Shown: positions 34,450-41,773 of the stretch, piece by piece | Layout: the number at the start of each line of letters is the position of its first letter | Position numbering within the stretch: position 1 is the first letter of the stretch | Assembly: GCF_004138215.1 (NCBI RefSeq) | Contig: NZ_RYYS01000061.1 | Location: forward strand, 1 to 50,048 | Length of the DNA stretch: 50,048 nt | Origin: Anaerophilus nitritigenes | GTDB taxonomy: Bacteria > Bacillota > Clostridia > Peptostreptococcales > Thermotaleaceae | Direction of reading: 5' to 3' | Translations under genes and position numbers: made by a program | Notes under the pieces: generated by a model | The model's input: only the letters and a program-made list of their open reading frames with translations | The model's database searches: none | Told to the model about the DNA's origin: nothing

Positions 34450-35511
34450 TTATAGATACTGTGTAATCTCTTCTCTTTGAATTTTTTTGATAAAACTTTT
34501 TCCAATTTCTTCTAGTAACACAATGTTCATATGAGTACCTTTATTTTTTTTATCCAAACCAATCGCTTCTATGTTTTCACTTTTATTCATCTCTGGAAAT
34601 GAATAGGACAAGCCATATTGGATTAATATTTCTTTTATTAAATTACTGCTTCCTTGCTTTGTGATTCCTATAGCCTCACTTTTTTGTGTTATATGATACA
34701 TTCCTATAGCTACGGCTTCTCCATGAGTATACTTTTTATACTGATAATATTGTTCTATAGCATGACCTAAGGTATGTCCAAAATTTAATAACATCCTTTC
34801 TCCTAGATCTTTTTCATCCTTTTCAACTGCTTCTTTTTTGATAGAACAACACTTATAAATAATTTGTTCAATCTCTTTCATAAGGGCTTCTTTACTAGGA
34901 TATTTCTTTAATTGTTCAAACAATCCGCTATCCTTGATACAGCCATATTTAATAACTTCTGCCATTCCATCTTTAAAAAATCTTGGATGAAGAGTTTTTA
35001 AAAGATCTGGATCTATAAATACGGCTTTAGGATGATAAAAATTTCCTACTAAATTTTTTCCTTGATCTAAATTTATGGCTACCTTCCCACCTACACTACT
35101 ATCAATTTGTGCAAGCAGGGAAGTTGGAATTTGAATAAAAGGAATACCTCTTAGTAAGGTAGCTGCTGCAAATCCTCCTAAATCTCCAACAACACCTCCA
35201 CCAAAAGCAATGATTAAATCTCCTCTTGTGATTTCAAAAGCTAAAAGCTCTTCATAAACTTTTTTCAAAGTATCTATAGACTTACTTTGCTCTCCTGGCT
35301 CTACCACAATCAATTTCACATCAAAATCTTTTTCTTTCAATGAATCTATAATATTTTTTCCATATAAATTTTCAACATTTTTATCTGTAATAATAGCAAT
35401 TTTTTCATTAGAATAAATTTTTTTAATTTCATCTCCTATATGATTCAATAATCCTTTTTTGATAAATATAGAATAAGGATTTTCTAAAAGATGAATGTCT
35501 ATTTCATACAT
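34450..35511 (-). CDS. aroB: 3-Dehydroquinate synthase
   Basis: This 353-residue NAD- and metal-dependent enzyme cyclises DAHP. The nucleotide-binding GGGVVGDLGGFAAATLLRGI, the substrate-loop QIPTSLLAQIDSSVGGKVAI, and the metal-binding residues in GMAEVIKYGCI and NFGHTLGHAIEQ, followed by HGEAVAIGM, are all visible. It starts 2 bp after tyrA. Confidence 0.97.
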   Translation of the reverse strand: MYEIDIHLLENPYSIFIKKGLLNHIGDEIKKIYSNEKIAIITDKNVENLYGKNIIDSLKEKDFDVKLIVVEPGEQSKSIDTLKKVYEELLAFEITRGDLIIAFGGGVVGDLGGFAAATLLRGIPFIQIPTSLLAQIDSSVGGKVAINLDQGKNLVGNFYHPKAVFIDPDLLKTLHPRFFKDGMAEVIKYGCIKDSGLFEQLKKYPSKEALMKEIEQIIYKCCSIKKEAVEKDEKDLGERMLLNFGHTLGHAIEQYYQYKKYTHGEAVAIGMYHITQKSEAIGITKQGSSNLIKEILIQYGLSYSFPEMNKSENIEAIGLDKKNKGTHMNIVLLEEIGKSFIKKIQREEITQYL

Positions 35512-35513
35512 TT

Positions 35514-36359
35514 TTAGATCAATTCCTCTCTTTTTTGTTTAGCACTTTCAAATAAGCCTTCTAAAGAATTTTGATTTTTCTCTATTAATGCTTCTTTTAT
35601 TTTTTTTATTTCTTTTTCAAATACAATAATTTTGTCTAAAATATGATTTTTATTTTCTATTAAAAGCTCTGTCCATAAAGAAGTATTCATATGAGCTACT
35701 CTTGTAGCATCTTTAAAGCTACCTCCTATGAAGTTTATTGTATCCTCTTTTTTTGCTCCATTTACAAGAGATGTGGCAATAATATGAGGTAATTGACTTG
35801 TATAAGAGACAATCTCATCATGCTTTTTGGGAGTAATCTTCATAATATTTTTACACCCTATTTTTTTTATTAATTCTTCTATACAAACAATATTTTCTGC
35901 TTTATTCCTTTGAGTAGGAGTAAGAATATAACTAGCACCCTTAAATATATCCTCTGAAGCAAAGCCTATTCCTTTATATTCTCTTCCTGCCATAGGGTGT
36001 CCTCCAATAAAGTCAATATCCTCAGGAAGAACAGCTTCAATTTCTTTAATGACCTTCTCCTTAATTCCTGCTGTATCTGTAAGTATAGCCCCTTTTTTAA
36101 AATAATTCTTATTTTCTTTTATAAACTGAATCATTTTATTTGGATATACACATAAAATAATTATATCAGAATTTTTTAATGGTATTTTAGGATCTATATA
36201 TCCTTTATCAATAATACCTAATTGCTGAGCAGTATCGATAGCTTCTTGATCTATATCCACTGCCCATATATTTTTAGGTCTTAGATTTTTTAATGCCATG
36301 GCATAAGATCCACCAATAAGCCCTAATCCTACAATAGTTATATTAAAGTCAAAGTCCAA
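35514..36359 (-). CDS. tyrA: Prephenate dehydrogenase
   Basis: This protein is about 281 residues. It has an N-terminal NAD-binding Rossmann domain (ITIVGLGLIGGSYAMAL, VDID) and GGHPMAGREYKG with the active-site His, followed by the helical TyrA domain. It makes 4-hydroxyphenylpyruvate for Tyr. No ACT domain follows, so feedback control may lie elsewhere. The start is taken as TTG at 36359, six bases after AGGTG; an in-frame ATG at 36392 overlaps aroF and lacks a ribosome site. Confidence 0.93.
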   Translation of the reverse strand: MDFDFNITIVGLGLIGGSYAMALKNLRPKNIWAVDIDQEAIDTAQQLGIIDKGYIDPKIPLKNSDIIILCVYPNKMIQFIKENKNYFKKGAILTDTAGIKEKVIKEIEAVLPEDIDFIGGHPMAGREYKGIGFASEDIFKGASYILTPTQRNKAENIVCIEELIKKIGCKNIMKITPKKHDEIVSYTSQLPHIIATSLVNGAKKEDTINFIGGSFKDATRVAHMNTSLWTELLIENKNHILDKIIVFEKEIKKIKEALIEKNQNSLEGLFESAKQKREELI

Positions 36360-36372
36360 CAAACTCACCTCA

Positions 36373-37386
36373 CTATAGTTCTTTATTTTCAATATGTGCG
36401 ATCCCTTTTAACAATTTCATTAGTGAATCGAATCTTTCTGGTGTAATAGATTGTTGTCCATCACATTTAGCATTTGCAGGATCATTATGAACCTCAATGA
36501 TCAACCCATCTGCTCCAACAGCTAAAGATGCTTTAGCTAGAGGTTCTACTAACCACCATAAACCTGCTGCATGACTTGGATCTACAATTACAGGGAGATG
36601 ACTCAATTTTTTGATAATAGGAATTGCACTTAAATCTAGTGTATTTCTTGTGTACTGTTCAAATGTTCTTATACCTCTTTCACAAAGAATAATATTTTCA
36701 TTTCCCTCTGACATAATATATTCTGCTGCCATTAAAAGCTCTTCTATGGTAGCTGACATTCCTCTTTTTAATAAAATAGGCTTTTTAGTTTTTCCTACCT
36801 CTTTTAATAAATCAAAATTTTGCATATTTCTTGCTCCTATTTGAATAACATCTACATCATCTACAAATTTTTGTAGGTAATCTGCTGACATAAGCTCTGT
36901 CACAATAGGAAGTCCTGTTTTTTCTCTTGCTATTTTTAATAATTCAAGTCCATCTTCTTTTAATCCTTGGAAACTATAAGGAGAAGTTCTTGGCTTGAAT
37001 GCCCCTCCTCTTAAAAATCTTGCTCCTGATGCTTTTACCTGCTTTGCTATAGTTACAATCTGTTCTTCACTTTCTACAGAACACGGTCCTGCTATAATAG
37101 CTAAATTTTTTCCACCTATAGAATTTCCCTTAACATTTATAACAGAATCCAATGGATGAAAAAGTCTGTTCACTTGTTTATAAGGCTCTTGTATAAAAAT
37201 AAGTTTTTCTACATTTCTATTTGCTTTAATTTGATCTGGATCAATTTTACTTGTATCTCCTACTAAACCTATCAGATTTCTATTTTCTCCTTGAACTTCA
37301 TGAACTTGGCATCCTAAACTTTCCATTTTTCTTTTGATTTTTTCTATTTCTGTTCTTGTTGTTTTAGGTTTCATCACAATAACCAT
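36373..37386 (-). CDS. aroF: 3-Deoxy-7-phosphoheptulonate synthase (DAHP synthase, type I beta)
   Basis: This enzyme of about 337 residues catalyses the first step of the shikimate pathway, condensing PEP and erythrose 4-phosphate. The N-terminal ~70 residues form the ferredoxin-like regulatory domain of this subtype (KIKRKMESLGCQVHEV). The TIM barrel follows with AGPCSVES, FLRGGAFKPRTSPYSFQG, KRGMSATIEE and VIVDPSHAAG. No chorismate mutase is fused. The start is the ATG at 37384-37386, seven bases after GAGGAGG. It is the first gene of the operon, directly after an attenuator-type terminator and an aromatic-rich leader ORF. Confidence 0.95.
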   Translation of the reverse strand: MVIVMKPKTTRTEIEKIKRKMESLGCQVHEVQGENRNLIGLVGDTSKIDPDQIKANRNVEKLIFIQEPYKQVNRLFHPLDSVINVKGNSIGGKNLAIIAGPCSVESEEQIVTIAKQVKASGARFLRGGAFKPRTSPYSFQGLKEDGLELLKIAREKTGLPIVTELMSADYLQKFVDDVDVIQIGARNMQNFDLLKEVGKTKKPILLKRGMSATIEELLMAAEYIMSEGNENIILCERGIRTFEQYTRNTLDLSAIPIIKKLSHLPVIVDPSHAAGLWWLVEPLAKASLAVGADGLIIEVHNDPANAKCDGQQSITPERFDSLMKLLKGIAHIENKEL

Positions 37387-37412
37387 TTTCATTCCTCCTC
37401 AATTTTTGTAAT

Positions 37413-37442
37413 AAAAAAAGAAGACCCATCTAATGAGTCTTC
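37413..37442 (-). terminator. Attenuator terminator upstream of aroF
   Basis: On the minus strand the stem GAAGACTCAT (37442-37433) pairs with ATGGGTCTTC (37429-37420; one T-G wobble), loop TAG, followed by seven U. It lies between the leader ORF and the aroF ribosome site, so termination here would switch the whole operon off. The nine bases 37437-37429 are also exactly complementary to a segment in the leader ORF (37523-37515), giving a competing antiterminator. Confidence 0.85.
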
Positions 37443-37484
37443 CTTGTATACATTGATCCTATACTTTTAAAGTATAGTCCTATC

Positions 37485-37646
37485 CTATACAGAAATACAT
37501 AAATTGTTGATATCCTCATTAGAAAAGAAATAATCTGTTTTTTTGTAGAACAAATAGCTAGCGCTAAAGAAAAAATAGCCCCAGATAAAATAGCTGTTAA
37601 AATAATTAAATTGTTCTACATTTCCCTTTCTAATAAGTTTTTCCAT
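37485..37646 (-). CDS. Aromatic-rich leader peptide (53 aa) of the aro operon
   Basis: An ATG at 37646 with a strong ribosome site (GGAGGG, 7 nt) encodes 53 residues, of which 9 are Phe, 6 Tyr and 1 Trp. All 16 fall in residues 13-41 (for example QFNYFNSYFIWGYFFF and SYLFYKKTDYFF). The stop at 37487-37485 is followed by a CTATACTT/AAGTATAG hairpin (37477-37459) and then the terminator. The ORF sits between a consensus promoter and that terminator and ahead of the Phe/Tyr pathway genes. This is the classic leader-peptide arrangement in which ribosome stalling at scarce-aminoacyl-tRNA codons prevents termination. A small membrane protein is the alternative reading, but the position argues against it. 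Confidence 0.8.
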   Translation of the reverse strand: MEKLIRKGNVEQFNYFNSYFIWGYFFFSASYLFYKKTDYFFSNEDINNLCISV

Positions 37647-37694
37647 TTTAAAGCCCTCCAAAATTTATTTTTAGAAATTTTAATATTTTTAATA

Positions 37695-37722
37695 ATTATA
37701 CTAGAAAAATTTAATATGTCAA
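37695..37722 (-). promoter_or_regulatory. Consensus promoter of the aro leader and operon
   Basis: On the minus strand TTGACA (37722-37717), 16 bp, TATAAT (37700-37695). Both hexamers are perfect sigma-A consensus. It predicts a start near 37688 and an untranslated-plus-leader RNA of about 300 nt before aroF. A strong constitutive promoter fits control by attenuation rather than by a repressor. Confidence 0.85.
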
Positions 37723-37781
37723 CTAAATATTACATTTTTTAAAAATATTTTTAAAATTTTATTGCAATCAAACTTATAATT

Positions 37782-38591
37782 CTATTTTGTAATAGGTATT
37801 TGTATTTCTGTAATAAACTCTTCTTCTACAGCTGTTGCGTGTATATCTAATCTATAAATTTCCATAGCATAACCATTTATCCTATAGCCATTTTCATTTA
37901 TAAAAGTTATGACTTTTTCAAATAATTTTTGACTTTTTTTATAAGATCCTCTATAAGTTAAAGTTGCAAACTCACCTTGTGAAATTACCATGTTGTAATC
38001 TTTATCTTTTTCATCTACAAAAAAGAAAGCCTTTTGATATAAACCATAATTACCTTTTTTTAATCCTTCTTCTGAAATTAAGACACCCATATCTTTATTG
38101 GCAAATAAAAATAATTTTTCATCATCTGTACCTTCTAGCTTTCTAAAAGCCAAATCGACTTCTTCATCCTTTGACATAGGACCTTCTGTAAAAAGGATCT
38201 TTCTACAATCTATTTTTTTTACTACTACTTCTTCAAATTTATCAATTGTAGCAAATTTATTTAACACAATTAATTTTTTTTCTATATTTTCTTTTAATTC
38301 TCTAAGAGGCATGATTTCTTTTTCAATGAGTTCAATTTCCTTTTTCATCAATTCAATAGTAGTATCAATCGTTCTTTTTTCTAAATACTCTTTAATTTGA
38401 TAAGTTGAAAAATCAAGTTTTCTCAAATCTTTAATGACATTGAGTCTCCAAATGTCATCAAGTGTATAGACTCTATATCCATTTTCTTTTCTTTTGGGTG
38501 AAATGAGTCCTTTTTTCTCATAATATCTTAATGAATCTGGACCTAAATTATAAAGTTTACATATTTGACCTATACTATATTCTTTTTTCAT
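37782..38591 (-). CDS. MerR-family regulator with GyrI-like ligand-binding domain
   Basis: This 269-residue regulator is of the BmrR/BltR type. The MerR helix-turn-helix is at the N-terminus (YSIGQICKLYNLGPDSLRYYEKKGLI), with a coiled-coil dimerisation helix (about 80-115). The C-terminal ~150 residues form a GyrI-like beta-sheet domain that binds drugs (VVISQGEFATLTYRG, FINENGYRINGYAMEIYRLD). It is divergent from a MATE exporter, and the intergenic region has the typical 19-bp spacer MerR promoter. Drug-induced expression of the pump is the natural inference. Confidence 0.92.
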   Translation of the reverse strand: MKKEYSIGQICKLYNLGPDSLRYYEKKGLISPKRKENGYRVYTLDDIWRLNVIKDLRKLDFSTYQIKEYLEKRTIDTTIELMKKEIELIEKEIMPLRELKENIEKKLIVLNKFATIDKFEEVVVKKIDCRKILFTEGPMSKDEEVDLAFRKLEGTDDEKLFLFANKDMGVLISEEGLKKGNYGLYQKAFFFVDEKDKDYNMVISQGEFATLTYRGSYKKSQKLFEKVITFINENGYRINGYAMEIYRLDIHATAVEEEFITEIQIPITK

Positions 38592-38606
38592 TTTTAAAAC
38601 CTCCTC

Positions 38607-38637
38607 TTGACATTAGTATTGTACTAAGGTTTATACT
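38607..38637 (+). promoter_or_regulatory. MerR-type promoter and operator for the MATE exporter
   Basis: TTGACA (38607-38612) and TATACT (38632-38637) are separated by 19 bp, the over-long spacing that MerR regulators correct by twisting DNA. The spacer contains the perfect palindrome TTAGTA-TTG-TACTAA (38613-38627). It faces the MATE gene. Confidence 0.85.
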
Positions 38638-38679
38638 AATAATCAAGAACATCATTAAAATATGAAAAGGAGAGTTTTT

Positions 38680-40038
38680 ATGCAAGACATTACAACTGAT
38701 CAGATTAGTCTGACGAAAAAATTTTTTAAATATCTTATTCCATCTGTTAGTGCCATGTGGTTCTTTTCTATTTATACCATGATTGATGGTATGTTTGTAG
38801 GTAAAGGGGTAGGACCTATTGCACTAGCTGCAGTAAACTTATCTATGCCTTTTATCAACAGTATATTTGCACTATCTCTTTTGGTATCAGTAGGATCATC
38901 TACTCTTATTACTTTTTATTTTGGGAAAAATCAAAAACAAATTAGTAATGAAATTTTTACTTTAAATGTTATTTTTTTAAGTGTTATAGGAATACTTATA
39001 AGCATTTTTTCTATAATATTTCTTGATCAAATTGCTATATTTTTAGGTGCTACACCTGAAACTTTACCATTTATAAAAGATTATCTTTCAATTATTATTA
39101 TCTTTAGTTCTTTCTTTATGGTAGCTTATTCATTAGAGGTATTAGTAAAAGCAGATGGTTTTCCTATCTATGCTATTATCTTTGTTGTCTTAGCAGCTTT
39201 TATTAATATTTTACTAGATTATGTATTTGTCATCTTATTTGACTATGGAATAAAAGGTGCAGCAGTTGCGACAGGAATTTCTCAATTTATTTCTTGTATT
39301 GCATTTGTAGTACATTTTATAAGAGGAAAATCTAACTTGAAATTTGTTAAAATTGGTATGAACTTAAACTATATTAAGCAAATTATTATTATCGGTTTTC
39401 CTGAATCTCTAACAGAATTATCAGCAGGATTTACTACTTTTATTTTTAACTTTATTATATTAAAACATATTGGTCCCTCAGGCATTGCAGGATTTGGAGT
39501 CATTATGTATATCAATAATCTTGTACTTATGACTATGATTGGAATTAATCAAGGGATACAACCATTAATTAGTTATTACAATGGAACAGGAGAATATAAA
39601 AATATTAAAAAATTATTAGATTTAGCTTTAAAAACAGCTACTGTTTTTGCACTAATATTCTTTATATCTTCTCAATTTTTTACAGAACAATTGGTTTCTT
39701 TCTTTATTGATCCTTCTAATGGTACTGAATTTAAAATTTCTACTTATGGACTTAAAATTTTTAGTATCGGATTTTTGATTTGTGGTTTTAATATTATTTT
39801 GTCAGGATATTTTACAGCCTTAAAATTAATACAAAAGGCTACTATCATTTCTACGTTAAGAGGTTACCTTTTTATCACATTAACACTTTTTTTATTACCA
39901 ATAATGCTTCAAGACTTAGGTATATGGATCGCTCCATTTGTAAATGAGATTTTAACATTAGGTATTGCCATTTACTTGTATTTAGATTATAAAGTGACGA
40001 TACAAAAATCTAGATTTACCACATTAGCAGAAAACTAA
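38680..40038 (+). CDS. MATE-family multidrug exporter, MerR-controlled
   Basis: This 452-residue transporter has twelve hydrophobic helices. It shows the paired MATE halves (MWFFSIYTMIDGMFVGKGVG and FPESLTELSAGFTTFIFNF) and the family motif GINQGIQPLISYYNG. MATE proteins expel cationic drugs using sodium or proton gradients. The ATG at 38680 follows AAGGAGAG; an upstream in-frame ATG at 38662 lies before that site. The divergent MerR regulator and the operator at 38607-38637 indicate inducible expression. Confidence 0.92.
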   Translation: MQDITTDQISLTKKFFKYLIPSVSAMWFFSIYTMIDGMFVGKGVGPIALAAVNLSMPFINSIFALSLLVSVGSSTLITFYFGKNQKQISNEIFTLNVIFLSVIGILISIFSIIFLDQIAIFLGATPETLPFIKDYLSIIIIFSSFFMVAYSLEVLVKADGFPIYAIIFVVLAAFINILLDYVFVILFDYGIKGAAVATGISQFISCIAFVVHFIRGKSNLKFVKIGMNLNYIKQIIIIGFPESLTELSAGFTTFIFNFIILKHIGPSGIAGFGVIMYINNLVLMTMIGINQGIQPLISYYNGTGEYKNIKKLLDLALKTATVFALIFFISSQFFTEQLVSFFIDPSNGTEFKISTYGLKIFSIGFLICGFNIILSGYFTALKLIQKATIISTLRGYLFITLTLFLLPIMLQDLGIWIAPFVNEILTLGIAIYLYLDYKVTIQKSRFTTLAEN

Positions 40039-40059
40039 AATAATTTTTTATGTAAATAA

Positions 40060-40103
40060 AAAAATCCCAATAGTATCATAAAAAAATACTATTGGGATTT
40101 TTC
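40060..40103. terminator. Bidirectional terminator between convergent MATE genes
   Basis: A 15-bp perfect stem, AAATCCCAATAGTAT with ATACTATTGGGATTT (to 40100), has A and T runs on both sides. It can stop transcription from either of the two convergent exporters. Confidence 0.85.
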
Positions 40104-40143
40104 TTCTTTGATACAGTAATTAGTTTGTTTATTATGAAAAAAT

Positions 40144-41565
40144 TTAGCTTCCTACAGAATATTTTGGTTCCTTTAAGGAGGAAACTTTCTTCTTAGAATC
40201 TAATTTAGCTTCTTTAAATACTTCCTGTTTTAAGCTCTTATTTAACCAAATAGCCATTACAAAAGTTTCTATAAAGGATAATCCATCTGCTGCAGTTTGA
40301 CAGAATATGACTCCTTCTAACCCCATAAATTTGGGTAATATATACATTAAAGGGATATAAAAGATTCCTTGTCTAGAAATAGACAATATAAATGCTCCCA
40401 AAGCCTTTCCTAAAGCTTGATATAACACTGCATAAGTATTGATATATCCAAAAAGCGGAAACAATAAACTTGCTGCTCGAAAAGCCTTTATTCCTATATC
40501 TATAACTTCTTGATCTTTTGTAAATAAAATCATACATTCTCGTGCAAACGCTATAAATAAAATAGATACAACAATAGCTGCTATAGTACTCCACCAAATA
40601 GATATTTTTATAGCTTCTTTTAATCTAGTAAAGTTTTTAGCTCCATAACTATATCCAGCAACAGGCTGAAATCCTTGCCCAATTCCAAACACTATATAAA
40701 ATCCTATAGACATAACTCTAAAGACAATACCCATAGCAGCTACTGCTGCATCTCCATAAGGTTTTGCTCCTAGATTCATAAAACCTAAAGCAAAGCTTGC
40801 CAATACTTGAGTTACAAAAATAGGAACACCTATCTTAAGTATTTCAAAAAACATATTTAGCGTGGGTTTGAAAAACCTAAATCCTAACTGTATGTAACTT
40901 TTGTTAGAATAATAATATCTTAAAAGAAAAATACATGATATACACTGTGATATAACTGTAGCAACTGCAGCACCTTTTATACCCATACCAAATTGAAACA
41001 TAAATATAGGATCTAGTATGATATTTATAATCCCACCTATACAAGTAGCAACCATACTATACTTTGAATTTCCTTCTGCTCTAATCGTATTGCTCATAAT
41101 TGCTGTTCCAATGGTAAAAATCGCTCCCATTACTATTGTATATCCATATGCCTTCGCATAAGGCATTATAGTTTTGGTTGCTCCATACATGAGTAAAAAT
41201 TCGTCTAAAAATATGATAGAAATCACAGTAAAAGCCAAGCTGAATATACATCCAATTATTATAGTAGATGTAAGAGTTTTGTCAGCTTCTTCTTTTTTCT
41301 TTTCTCCCAACAATCTTGATAGATAAGAAGCACCTCCTGCACCAAACATAACCCCTATAGCTCCAATAAACATAAATAGCGGATATACTATAGATACGGC
41401 AGCAATAGCACTCGTATTATTTAGCATACCAACAAACATAGTATCCACTATGTTATAAACAGCATTGATCAACATAGCGATGATTGCAGGTACAGATAAC
41501 TTTAAAAGCACCTTTGACATACTCTCTTTCTCCATCATTTCTGCTGTAGATATTTTGTTTTTCAT
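40144..41565 (-). CDS. MATE-family exporter
   Basis: This 473-residue transporter has twelve helices. Recognisable MATE segments are AMLINAVYNIVDTMFVGML, SNTIRAEGNSKYSM and GIGQGFQPVAGYSYGAKN. Its basic C-terminus (KLDSKKKVSSLKEPKYS) is cytoplasmic. The ATG at 41565 has only a weak ribosome site; 23 bases upstream ends a five-codon ORF with a very strong one. Translation may thus depend on that small ORF. The substrate is unknown. It is convergent with the other MATE exporter and not closely similar to it. Confidence 0.9.
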   Translation of the reverse strand: MKNKISTAEMMEKESMSKVLLKLSVPAIIAMLINAVYNIVDTMFVGMLNNTSAIAAVSIVYPLFMFIGAIGVMFGAGGASYLSRLLGEKKKEEADKTLTSTIIIGCIFSLAFTVISIIFLDEFLLMYGATKTIMPYAKAYGYTIVMGAIFTIGTAIMSNTIRAEGNSKYSMVATCIGGIINIILDPIFMFQFGMGIKGAAVATVISQCISCIFLLRYYYSNKSYIQLGFRFFKPTLNMFFEILKIGVPIFVTQVLASFALGFMNLGAKPYGDAAVAAMGIVFRVMSIGFYIVFGIGQGFQPVAGYSYGAKNFTRLKEAIKISIWWSTIAAIVVSILFIAFARECMILFTKDQEVIDIGIKAFRAASLLFPLFGYINTYAVLYQALGKALGAFILSISRQGIFYIPLMYILPKFMGLEGVIFCQTAADGLSFIETFVMAIWLNKSLKQEVFKEAKLDSKKKVSSLKEPKYSVGS

Positions 41566-41583
41566 ATTCTTTTTTGCCTAATG

Positions 41584-41653
41584 AAAGCCTAGAAAAGCTT
41601 AGACATTCCTCCCTCCATATTTTAAAGATTTTTTTATTTTTGTGCTAGGCTTT
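41584..41653 (-). promoter_or_regulatory. Leader of the MATE gene: five-codon ORF within a 9-bp inverted repeat
   Basis: On the minus strand CTAG-centred arms AAAGCCTAG (41653-41645) and CTAGGCTTT (41592-41584) are perfectly complementary. Between them a strong ribosome site (GGAGGGAGG) precedes ATG TCT AAG CTT TTC TAG (41606-41589), whose stop codon lies inside the downstream arm. This resembles the leader-ORF control of some drug-resistance genes. It is a structural observation; regulation is inferred. Confidence 0.4.
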
Positions 41654-41734
41654 GATTTTAGTTTTACAAGCTCTAAAAGTTAGAACCACTTGATAATATA
41701 TCACTTTCCTTTGTTCTTGACAAATCAAAATAAA

Positions 41735-41770
41735 ACCTATCCACAAATATTTCTATTGGATAGGTCTTTC
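41735..41770 (-). terminator. Terminator of prfC
   Basis: A 9-bp stem, ACCTATCCA (41735-41743) with TGGATAGGT (41757-41765), is followed on the minus strand by TTTATTTT. It lies between prfC and the MATE leader. Confidence 0.8.
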
Positions 41771-41773
41771 TAA

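Noticed and set aside
37413-37690. T-box riboswitch upstream of aroF
   Set aside because: No T-box consensus (AGGGTGGNACCGCG-type) is present; the leader ORF and hairpins explain the region better.
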